NCBI GenBank assembly: GCA_010909165.1
Contig: MU008163.1
Location: 1,054,001-1,118,000, forward strand
Direction of reading: 5' to 3'
DNA length: 64,000 nt
Source: Anthoceros angustus
Lineage: Eukaryota; Streptophyta; Anthocerotopsida; Anthocerotales; Anthocerotaceae
In this document: positions 32,305 to 42,998 of the stretch, one piece after another
How the letters are laid out: the number at the start of each line of letters is the position of its first letter
How positions within the stretch are numbered: position 1 is the stretch's first letter
The notes under the pieces: generated by a model
What the model was told of the DNA's origin: nothing
The model's database searches: none
The model's input: only the letters and a program-made list of their open reading frames with translations
Position numbers and translations under genes: made by a program

Positions 32305-32731
32305 CCTCAAGCGTAAAGGTGAAGGATTAGAATTTGGCGGTACTCTTACGTGAGTTTGCCATCTCGATTTCCCTCACGCTCCTTCGTTGTGCTCACCTTT
32401 TGATCCGGGATCCAGTTCGGGGCGTGCGCCTCAACATCGTGCCAGCATTCGCCTTCAAGGTGCGCCTTGAATTGGAAGACCGGTCGGCTCGAACTTTGGT
32501 GTCCATCCACTCCACGCCCGGTCTTTGCGGTGTGATCGCCTTCTTCTTCTTCTTGGCGTTTTGGTTTCTCCACATGCGGCGGGTTTCTTCTCCCTCCTTG
32601 TCCTTCTTTGCTGCGCCACTTGCCATTGCCACGATCACAAGCAACGGATGCATACGGTGAGACACCTCCTTCAAGCGCGCGAGGGTTGCGCGCGCCTCCA
32701 CAATCACGAATGGCGCGGCAATGGCCTCCAC
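32305..32731. repeat. N-terminal exon block, copy 3 of 3
   Basis: Matches 30234-30660. The preceding 400 bp (31890-32304) also matches 29460-29883, so a unit of about 2 kb was duplicated in tandem. Identity of this block against the divergence around it points to a recent event, gene conversion or an assembly duplication. Confidence 0.95.
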
Positions 32732-32819
32732 TCACCGGCGGGAGGCGCAATTGCCTTCCTTGGTTTCGTTTGCGGGCGGTGTGGTGTCTTGAAGAAGACC
32801 GAGGCGGACACGGTAGGAT

Positions 32820-35690
32820 TTCAAACCGTGTTGCAACAAAGTATGTATTCAACGACTTTCAAGGAGGGTTTCAAGAAGAGAGGCAAAGGTTTCCTTATGT
32901 TGGGAAGGTCCGAGACATACTAGAGACCCTTGTAAGGCCTCGACCATGGATCGAAAGGAAAAGACATCTACTTTCAAGGCACCGGTTCCAATCAAGTGTC
33001 GAAATCCTAAGGGTGTATTGCATAGGGTCGGAAAGGTATGAGGAGGTGAAGAGTATCGTTGAATTCACCATGGGATGGTAGCAAACCCGGGTGAAATCAT
33101 CTCATGCATTGGGCGCTATAGCATGGATGGATGCAACATTTCGCAATTAGCGGCCGCCTAATGTTGAAGTCTACAATCTTCCCGACACTTTCACCAAACT
33201 AGAAGTGTGGACACAATACAAATGTGGCATGGAGCAAAACGGCAGATATTTCAGACGCTGCATTTACGAGACTATGGGGCGAGAACTTCAAGCGAAGATA
33301 CCCAAATCCAATCGATTTTCAACATGTTCTCGGCGCCGGTCTAAAGTTCAACATCCGGCAATCGGATCGCGATGATGGTATGCTCATCGCCGCACACCGC
33401 TTTCCGATATGGTATAAAGGGGCAAAGGTTGGGCGTCACGAGGTGGGCCATCCGATGACGACGGTGGTCAGGATGGTGGATGTTGACCCTTGGTCGAGGC
33501 ACGGTCGACGGCCCTTGGTCGAGGAAGGCGGGGCATGTTCTCTAGAATGCGCCAGGAGTGGAGGAGAGGAGCGCGGCATGCTCGGCGGGGAGGAGATGAG
33601 GAGGGCGTCGGCATGCCGGCGCCCTCAGGCGGAGAGGCATGCGGAGGGGAGGAGATGAGGGGCGCATGCCGGGGCCCTAAAGGCGGGGGCAGGCGGCCGG
33701 GGCCCGCGGGGAGATGAGGGCGCCGGCATGCCGCCCATGAAAATGGAAGGGGATGGGAAAAGGAGGAGGAGCGGGAAAGGGGTTGGGCGCCGCGCCATAT
33801 TGGTTGAAGAGCAGGGACACTTCGCCTTGACATTTGTGGCGCGGTTCGGCGCCCTAGCGTTGAGGACCATTGAGGGCCCTAATATATGGGACCACACAAC
33901 GGCCGGAACCCTAGGTTCGCTGCTTAGGTTGACCCTCCGAGGCGGTTAGGGTCGGTGCCTTGCCTCTACAAGGACAAAACCCTAGACCCAGACTTATAAT
34001 GGCGCCGACTTCTGCTCATTGCATTTGAAATGAGGCGTTAGTGGGGAGGGTCGGTCGTGAATGATGGTATATGTCCTCATGGACACCGACATGACATTTG
34101 GTTGTATGGCGATATATATCGGAGGCATTGAACAAACATCGCATAAAGCTTATGGAGGAGCGGAAGAAGTTGACAAAACATCGAATCTAAAAGGATACAC
34201 CGAGCCTCACAAGTACATGTTATTATGTATCGATGGTATGGATCGAAAAAAACATCTTTACCGATATACTTAGATGGCCTAAGGAGCTAAAGGAAGATAG
34301 CCGTGTTACCGTCCATGTGGTGGGGTGTATGATTCACAATCACACGCTCACGGCAAGGGCGATCTCGCACTACGCAAATTTGAACGATGCTAATTTAACC
34401 ATATGCATTATATTGTGATGTGATACATACGTATGTCGGCTTTCCCAAGGTTCTATATTTGCAACTGGACAACACACATGTCGGAGAACAAGAATCAACT
34501 GCTTTGCTTATCTCGAATATGCTCGTGGAGATGGGGACATTTGAGAAAGTGAAGGTGGGGTTCCTTCTCACACACATGACCAGTTGACCAAATGTTCTCT
34601 GTTTCTCCAAGCATTTGAAGCACAAAGAGGCCAAAACTCTTCCTTATGCAGGATATATTGACCAAGGCTCACGCCAAACCCGTGAAGGTCCCGACCGAGG
34701 TTCCGATCGCTTCCGCAAAAACAAAAGGGCTCTAAGTTTAAATGCGGTTCGCAAGTCAACAATCTATCATTCCAACACCAATTCAAAATCACGGGAGGAA
34801 AATCAGGGGTAAAGTTATTATCCGAGTAAGACGACCTCACCGTTATGGGAAATGTAAGATGGCTGGAGTTCTTGTCTTTTATTCCAAATGTCGAGATAGG
34901 ACCCACAACCGCTAGCTCTACGCCAAGGACAAGAAAGGCTGATGGAAAGCTCACCGCACGGGAAGGAGTAGAGCACTTAAGGAAGGGTTTGCGAAACTTT
35001 CCACATATGTTAACGCAGAGGAGGAGTGGTGGAATGACTGGAAGGATCAAGAGGAGATTGCAACTATAGTGGACAATAACATTGGCCTTGTGTTGAAAAG
35101 TCCGGAAGTGGTATGATAGATCTGCAGTAACTTGTACCGCCACCGCAGTTCCGAGGAGGCTATCTTGGACGAAGCCTTATTAGACGTCAACGGACATGTA
35201 CTTGGGTGCTTACCAGAGTGTGGAGAGACGGGAGCAAGAGGTCGAGCGCATGAATGGTGACATAACGGAGATTAAAAAGGTATGTTTATTGTCACCTTGT
35301 GAGGGGACACACACAGTGGCATTCGGTTGCAAAGGTGTTGAGTGTGCACCGACCGATGACCCATACCTGCATCGTGGCGAACCGAGCACACCGATGCCTA
35401 CGAGGGCAAGTATGTTTGAGAATACTTGGTCGACCGAGGAGGTAGACAATTTCATCTACCAACAAAGGTGCAAAAGCATGGAAGCCACCCAACGCTCGTG
35501 GTTGTTTGTACATAAGATACCATTGTGTACTATGGGTTCAATCTCACTTCTAGGAAACATCAGACTGGCGGATAAAAAGCTATCAAGAGAAGTTAAGTGC
35601 CCTCCGTCCCCATCTTCAACCTGCACTCCCTCGGTGGACATGAGGATGATGGTGATGACGCATTTATTCCACATGGAGAAACCGACGCCC
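32820..35690 (+). pseudogene. DUF7869-like protein, candidate transposase, element B, decayed
   Basis: Collinear with the element A gene: IAWMDATF and NVEVYNLPDTFTKLEVWTQY (33120-33220), EPHKYMLLCIDGMDRKK (34200-34250), VVGCMIHNHTLTARAISHYA (34315-34380), YLQLDNTHVGEQES (34455-34500), NMLVEMGTFEKVKVGFLL (34515-34570) and LKHKEAKTLPYAGYIDQG (34610-34665). YLGAYQSVERREQEVERMNG (35196-35255) matches YLGAYQTREATEMERWNGD of element A. The GHTH motif is reduced to THMTS by a small deletion. Stops and frameshifts separate the blocks. Confidence 0.6.
33577..33731. repeat. Array of GCATGC-centred palindromes (element B, DUF7869 side)
   Basis: GCATGC centres lie at 33577, 33611, 33638, 33664 and 33726, about 26-35 bp apart with one degenerate unit (GGCGGCCGGGGCCC) near 33690. 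They alternate with GGGGAGGAGATGAGG spacers. The same palindrome type occurs in the other gene of this element. Confidence 0.9.
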
Positions 35691-35699
35691 TGAGTCGTG

Positions 35700-37790
35700 G
35701 GAGGAGTGAAGGACCGAACGGCTCGACATATATCCCACTCATGGTCCGCTCCTTCCAAATTACGGCGCAACTCTTTTCCACACCCTTTGTGGTGGCATGC
35801 TTAAGCCCATCACGACAACATTTTCTCGTGGTCCGCTCCTATTGACACCCTTCATTTCACCGGCCCGCCATGACTTTGTTCGTTGGATTGCTTTATGGCG
35901 CCCATTTTCGTGAAACTTGGCGCTCTTTTCCAGCCGATACCATGTAATCGGGTTTTGTGAAGAGGAACATGGAACAGACAAGACAAGATTACTCCTGACA
36001 GCGGATATTAAAAAGGCCATGTTGGGCATATTTGTTTAAAGGGAATGGATAAGGGATTTCTCAGGTGTGAAGATGGGCGGATGCACGCCCACGGTGGTGT
36101 GTTTGCACACCCTTGTACACTTATATAAACAGCTCATTTTCTATACCTTCTTACCATAAATGGGAACCTTGCAAATCCGCCTGCTCCTTCACTATAAGGC
36201 GAATAATGTAAAGACTGTCGGGTTTCATTATCCCGCACAAAGGGAGTTTGAAATCAGACCAAGCAAACCCCATTGGCATGTCCCCACCATACCCTTGTTG
36301 GTGTGTGTGCTCCATGCAATTTTAAACCGGAATGTGGATTCGACCATAATTTTGAACACATTCTCCATGACTACATGCAGGAACGGCGATTTAGTGACCA
36401 TCCAGAACCCGGTTCAGCGTATATACATGCATAAAGCCGCTTGATGTATATTCCGCCGGTTCAAATATTATGGTGTTAATCCCAGCTGTGAACTACTTAG
36501 TTTAGGTATATCCACTCCTTGTGATTTTCCTTGACCACTCATCACACCGCTTGACAACTCGAGTGCGTCCTCTTGCATGCGCGATGCCTTGCTCCAGCTT
36601 GCACATGCCTTTGAGCACGCCATGGCCGTAACTCGTTGTCACGCTGGAGTTCTGGACACGTGGCGCTATCCCAATGTAACCCGTTTCCCATAAGAAGGAT
36701 GCATCGACCCCTCTTTTCCAAGCATTCACCGCCTCTTGCGCGATTCGTTCCCCGGCTCAGAGGTGTGGAATTTGGGCTTCTTCTCGCACCGTGCTCCCAA
36801 TTGGCTGCCCAGTCTCGAGTTTGGGAGTTTGCTTGTTGCCACTTTGTTGTCACTTGTTGCGCCACCACAACTTAAATCGTTTTGGCTTGTAATGTGTAGG
36901 GTGAGTTGCGATTAACAGAGGACCATGGCTCACGTGGGGCCAACATCCTGGATACCCTCCACATTACGAGAACGACCAGCATTTGACTCATCGCCGGGCT
37001 CCCCTCGCACCCCTTTCTCTCGCACCGATGGCTGCTCAACAAGCACCGCGATAAGCTTGAGCGTGAAGACGGAGTTGATGTTTGAAAGGCGGACAAGTGT
37101 GTCCGAGGGTGAGGCTGGGGGTTGTGGATTTCAAGGCATACCGCCTTCTCCCGAACCGGAAAAAGCCTTGGGCATCAAGAGACCGGATAGAGCGTGTGAA
37201 GGACGATGGCATTCACACACGCCGCAAGCGACCGCACCGCCTGGATTCGTAGAGCATTAGTGCCGTATGTGCCCATGGACATAGACAACGGGTTTAGGTA
37301 GGGGTTTGCATGTGGTATGATGCCATGTTTTGTTTTTAATGGTCGAACATGAGCCGTATGTTGGCGGTATGGGCCGGAGGTTAAAATGCACCCCCTACAT
37401 ATATTTTGTCATTAAACCGCCTGTGGAAACCCTTGCCTGAAACCCTCCAATATGAAATGGCAACAAAGGTGTGTGCCACATCCTCGAAACCTCACGGAAA
37501 TAGCGACAGCGGCCGCCTTGTATCTCTCGGCATTCCCTGGCTACTAGGCCATAGGAAGTGTAATGGTGGTCTCGCAAATGATCGGTGCACGCAATTTAGG
37601 TTGTGACATGAGTCCAATTGAGTCGGTCCGTAATTAATGATCCCATTCCACAAAGAAACATATTTTGACCCATTTATAATTATGTATTTACCTTGCACGG
37701 ACCCCACTAGTCGACATGCCGTTTTTCCTTTTCGACTTAACTATCCCACCTAGCATGTATTGGTGTGCATATCATCCATTGCCGCGTCAC
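35700..37790. other. Right end of element B and following spacer; no recognised gene
   Basis: The plus strand at 36925-37260 holds an open frame (MAHVGPTSWIPSTLRERP) and the minus strand at 36502-36729 one with AVNAWKRGVD-like content. Neither shows recognisable family features, so they are not called as genes. Confidence 0.4.
36446..36477 (-). repeat. Element B right terminal inverted repeat
   Basis: The reverse complement starts AACACCATAATATTTG and continues as the left end does, lacking one T. It is followed by AATC, which also precedes the left repeat. Confidence 0.93.
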
Positions 37791-38956
37791 CATGACGTCC
37801 GATGGGCGAATGCGAGTGGCGTTCGGGAAATGTATACGGTCTGCTCGTGATCCCGACCGTATCGCAAGGCGTCTTGTATCCACCGACCGTAACCGGTCGT
37901 AATCACGGACCATTGAGGCGGGTCATGTGTTGGGTCACACTCGTACCAATGGATGTTTAGTATGAATGACCGGCCGACCATCACATTCCACTTCGAGAAC
38001 CGTAATATGCAATCAAGTATTCTTGTTGCCGATGTCCCCAACCATCTCAAATGACCCATGGACCCATGTGTTGCCCTTCGATTGGCATCTGCAGCCATTG
38101 TGCGAAAATGATACCCCTAAAATCTAGACCTCGATATTCAGAACGACAAGTCGTGGCCCATTGCTCGAGCCTTAATTTCGCCAAGTTTGGGTTGTCATTC
38201 CATGCCCCTTCGCAAGGCCCCGCCGAGCCACGCCTTGAAATCCACCTCATCATGTTGGGCATGTCTCGTCGCTACGATAGGCATCATAATTGCAGAGTGC
38301 AACAACAAGTACTGCATGCGGCCAAGATTAAGAGCCACTTGTTTGCCCATGCCAAGGGCGTTCCTCATGATCACATCGTGCACGACCGTATAAATGCCGA
38401 TGTTCGTGTGCTTCCGCCATGAACTCACTTGCATAATGCATTGCCTCCATTGCAATGTAACGCCATACTTCCTCTCTGTCCGCACGCCTAACGTGATTTT
38501 TCGGGATAAGCATGTACCTTTCCATCGGGTACATCCACCGTATGAACAGTGCCAAATAATTCTACCTCCTCCATGACATGGAATATCATATGTTGCATCG
38601 GGTTCCAAAGGTAGAGGGCATAAGCTCAAGGTGACCATGAGGTCAACAACCTCCAACTTCTTTCGGGTATCTCCGATATGTCGATTGCCTTCCCACATAT
38701 CCATCTATAAAGTTCACTTAGGCATGCAATTACCTTGTACTGGAGCATCCAAACGTCCTCTTAGCGATTGGCGATAATCTTGCATGATACAATGCCAATC
38801 ATGGCTCTTGAGTCCGCATTTTTTGGCCCCGCAGCACGACCAAGTTCAAGCCCCTAGGTGGTCTCATTGCACATATCTCATCCTTCACGCTTGAAGATCA
38901 TCCGCTTCAAGACATAAGAGGCCTCGCAAATGCAACATGTCGCCCTCCTCCACCGC
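37787..38956 (-). pseudogene. Unidentified degenerate coding region, upstream of a tandem duplication
   Basis: Minus frames give protein-like blocks such as KKLEVVDLMVTLSLCPLPLE, CSYGGCTRWKG and REEVWRYIAMEAMHYASEFM (38195-38700), and HITVLEVECDG-like and YGRWIQDALRYGRDHEQTVY (37790-38000). Frames change repeatedly. The composition and the neighbouring tandem copies suggest an old mobile-element gene. No domain could be named. Confidence 0.3.
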
Positions 38957-40240
38957 CACAACCATGGCTTGGAATCGTTTGTCTCCATATCTAAACGGTT
39001 GCAATGGTGTCACTCGACCGTTTCCCCCATATGGCCTTGGCATTGTTCACTTCTACATGCATTACATCCTTTGCCCATAGCTTGTGTATGTGGGTAAGAT
39101 AAGAAAGTGCGAGGATCGTGACTGGGTTACTCCCCACACCGTGTTCCTCCTTTGCTGCATCACCGCCCAACGTGCATTTCAAGAGAACTTAACAGGTGAG
39201 GGCGTGGCATTTCGCATCTATTATCGAAAGCATCGATCCGAAATGACCGGCGGCCAGTTGCACCATCGCCGGGCACCAATGTACAGATTTTGTCTAAGTC
39301 TCACGACCAGGGCTCTAGGCCTATACCGCAATACACGGAGTGACCCGGACTTGTGTGCCAAGCAAATTTCCATCCGATATAATCACATGTTGCAACCACC
39401 GCTTTAAGCTTGAAAAATCTTTCGGTATCATCAATTGGCTTGGAGAAGTCCTCACAATCCACACCTACCCATAGCTCCAATTCCGCAACCAATGGTTGCA
39501 AGTACACGCCATGTTTGGCACCTGGGTCCCGGAATCACCATAGACATCAAAATGCGTTCCTTTTGGTGGATAGCCGTGGTGGAAGGTTTTGGATGACCGA
39601 AGCACCGCCATATTGAGTTGGAGCATGATCGGGCCGGCCGTTGAGGCCGTCTGCATAAATAGAGAGTCGAACGCTCCTATCGCTGCACCAAAATTTTCCA
39701 TGCCATCAAGAGCAACCCAGTGTGGGTGTTGGGGCCTTTATAATCCAGACTCGCCCATCCCATCGGGATGGTAAGCATGCGGTTACAACTCGCCCCCCAC
39801 CTTCATAAGAATGTGACTTGCAGCTTGTCGTGATTGGGGTAGAGAATTTGGGCGAGGCAGAGCATCCGCTAACCACCTTGAACACATCGGTGATCGCACT
39901 ATCTCGATAAGTTGTGTCTCCCCGCACGCTACAAGGGCAAGCGTGCGACAACCGATCCGAGTCGTGATGCATGCCCCATCTATGACAAACAAAGGTTTTG
40001 AGGCCTCCTCGCATCGATTGATGCCATTGATCGGATGAGGATACAAACCGCAGTAAAGGTGGACCATTGCCTCGCCATCTCGGGCATGGTCAATAGGTGG
40101 CTCGGTATTGAGTGTCGTGGCGGACTGCAAAGAATCGTGGACCATCTCGACGGTTTCGCCACCCACCCAGATCGGCCCTACATTGCGCCCGAGCCTCCCA
40201 CATGCCAGGGATGAATATGTGGAATAACTCCCGGTCGCGC
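38957..40240 (-). repeat. Tandem duplication of a degenerate coding segment, copy 1
   Basis: About 1.28 kb starting CATGGCTTGGAATCGTTTGT and ending ATGAATATGTGGAATAACTC; it matches 40241-41500 in order. Minus-strand frames include DCEDFSKPIDDTERFFKLK, YPPKGTHFDVYGDSG, DGMENFGAAIGAFDSLFMQT and KPLFVIDGACITTR. The FVIDGA block followed by LALVACGETQ loosely recalls the first catalytic region of MULE transposases, but the match is weak. Confidence 0.75.
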
Positions 40241-41500
40241 GACCATGGCTTGGAATCGTTTGTCTCCATATCTAAGCAGGTTGCAATGGTGTCACTCGAC
40301 GGTCAAAATTCCCCATATGGCCTTGGCATTGTTCACTTCTACATGCATTACATCCTTTGCCCATAGCTTGTGTATGTGGGTAAGATAAAGGCCAGTCGTA
40401 GGATCGATGACTCATGAGTTACTCCCCACACTCAGTGTTCCTCCTTTGCATGCATCATGCCATGCATTTCAAGAGAACTTAGGAACAACGCTGCGAAGTG
40501 GGCGTGGGCGCATTTCGCATCTATTATCAGCATCGATGCGAAATGACCGGCGGGTGTCGGCCGGTTGCTACACCATCGCCGGGCACCAATGTCGACATTT
40601 GTCTAAGTCTGGCGACCCGGCTCTAGGCCTATCGATCAATACAGCGGAGTGACCCGGACTTACGGGCCAAGCAAATTTCCATCGGGATAATCACATGTTG
40701 CAACCACCGGTCTTTGCCGCGAAGCTTGAAAAATCTTTCGGTATCATCAATTGGCTTGGAGAAGTCCTCACAATCCACATACCCATACCAATTCCGCAAC
40801 CAATGGTTGCAAGTACACGTCCATGTTTGCTTTGCTTGGGTCCGGAATCACCATAGACATCAAAATCGTTCCTTTTTGGTGGATAGCGGTGGAAGGTTTT
40901 GGATGACCGAAGCCCCATATTGAGTTGGAGCATGATCGATGGCAAGCGGGTTGAGGCCGTCTGTACAAATGAAATTCGAGCGTTCCTATCGTCGGCACCA
41001 AAATTTTCCACGCCATCAAGAGCAACCCAGGCGGTGTCACCATAATCCGCATCTTACCATCCAGGCTTGGGATGGTAAGATCTTGATTCTTACCTTCCAC
41101 CGGGAATGACTTCCGAACCTTATGCGTGGTGGGGTGAAAATTTGGGCGGCGAGCAGCAATCCTATACACCAGACACCGGTGATGCACTGTCGATATTGCA
41201 TCTCACCGCTCCACGAAGACAGCGTGCACGACAAGCGTCTGGTGTTGATGCATGCCCCATCTATGACAAACAAAGGTTTTGAGGCCTCCTCGTGATTGAT
41301 GCCATTGATCGGGGACGGAGGATACAAAAGCGTGCAAAAGGTGGACCATTGCCTGCCATCTCGGGCATGGTATGAGTGTCGTGCACGGACTACAGTGCGT
41401 GGCATGGACCATCTGACGGTTTCGTCACTGCCGTGTCGGCCCTACATTGCGCAGCCCTCCCAGGCAGTTGTGGATGAATATGTGGAATAACTCCAAGGCC
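40241..41500 (-). repeat. Tandem duplication of a degenerate coding segment, copy 2
   Basis: Same order of sequence as 38957-40240, with many 1-10 base differences. It encodes KPLFVIDGACINTR and RYPPKRNDFDVYGDSG on minus. Neither copy keeps an open frame through the block. Confidence 0.75.
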
Positions 41501-42998
41501 GTGTCACGATCATCGATCCAACAAGCGCCGGCCCTTGAAGATAGTCACTTGGTGGGCGTCCCTACAAGAGATTCAATGGTGTGTTAGAGCGGATGCATAC
41601 GCTAAGCGTGCCAAGATGCAATGGTGTGGTAAAGATGTGATGCATTCATGGCAAACCTCAGCGGCGCTATGATGTCGATTGCTGGAATGGGCGGCGCGAT
41701 GTGCCCTCACGGGATGCTCATTACCAATGCAATCGGGACATGACCTGCAATTGCGGTTGCGAGGACCATGAATCCATGTTCGCGCCCGACTTGAGTGAGT
41801 TGTTCTTGCATCTAACATTTAGACTAGAGCGTCAAAGGGTTGAGGCTAGATGGCATAAAGGGCCATTCTTGGTTGCGAAAACGGTCATCACTCGCCCGAA
41901 TTTGGGCGAACATGGCTAGAAACGGGCCTCACGCCCGGGTTCCGCCGACTGTGCGATCTTTGCAAATTATAGTACCACAGTGTGGCCCATACGGGCTGCC
42001 GTCGTCCGTACCAAATGCCGATGATATGTACCTAGCCTTGAGGTGCAAAAACCTTGGCGATTGGGTTCGCTCGACGGAGCATCAAAGTGTGCGACATCTT
42101 GAAGCTCACCAGCGTGCCAGTTCTGGCAGGTGCTTTAACAATTCGGTCGCCTTGTATGCGACTCGGGGGAATGGCCCGGCGGCCGCTCTAATCTGGGGAT
42201 GGGCCAATCCCATCGCCCGATGCCGCCCGTTCATTCCTGATTGGACACGGCCGTGACATGGACCTTGTGAGGAGTGCGCTTGAGTCTAGTTCATCGCCGC
42301 CATCGAATACGGCCGGTACCATCGCCGGGGTGAACCCCTTGTGGCGGTGGGAGCATGCTCCTCACCTCCGGCGGAGATTGCGTGCGTGCGAGGCCTTGAG
42401 CGGATGAGGTCGAGGTTCAGTATGGACTCACGGGCGTGGGCGGGTATTGCAAATTGCGGAGGGCGCCATCGACGATGGAGAAGCACTATCACATCACAGC
42501 GTCTCGGCAATGATGATGCGGGACCACGCGCCATTCGCTCCATCGCGGTGCAAGCAATGTCAGGAAGTGGTGGGTTGGATGTGCATCGAGGTTGGGGCAA
42601 GGCATGGTGGAAGCCAAGGAATTGGGCATATTTGTGGCCGATGTGGTAGAGACTCGAGGGCGTCACACATCTCTTGAACATCCCAATTGTTCTTTGAGGT
42701 CGGGACCCCGGTGAGCAAGATGTTTTGTCCCATACATTGACGAAGTTTGGCGTGATAGTTATCGACTGGAGCCACCTTTGAGGCGGGACCCGAGGCCAAG
42801 GCATCGGCGTCACGTGACGGTTGGAGACCATGCGGGTGAAGAAGCCTACTTCAGCGGTGGGCGGGAGATCCAGGACCTCAGGCTCACCAGGTGGGGGCCA
42901 AAAATTCAGGTTCGCTCTGTTGGCCCACCGTGGGATCCCAAGCGTCTGGTTGTGTGGACAAGACCCTCTCGTCCACTCCATGAATTCATCAGAGCGCC
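41501..42998 (-). pseudogene. Unidentified degenerate coding region left of the LTR element
   Basis: Minus frames include ILLTGVPTSKNNWDVQEMCD (about 42650-42720) and ITITPNFVNVWDKTSCSPG. Similar protein-like minus frames occur right of the LTR element (57280-57600), so the retrotransposon may have inserted into one older gene or element. The family is not recognised. Confidence 0.3.

Larger units (their letters stand above)
26026..36477. mobile_element. Element B: 10.5-kb DNA element with intact terminal inverted repeats and 4-bp target duplication
   Basis: Left end 26026-26058 and right end 36446-36477 are inverted repeats of AACACCATAATATTTG plus AACCGGC and GGAATATAC, identical apart from one missing base. 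The flanks are AATC on both sides (26022-26025 and 36478-36481), consistent with a 4-bp target-site duplication. Inside, a methyltransferase-like gene runs on minus and a DUF7869-like gene on plus, as in element A. The ends differ from those of elements A and D, so it is a separate lineage with homologous cargo. Internal tandem duplication and an 880-bp insert-like segment (30780-31660) enlarge it. Confidence 0.85.
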
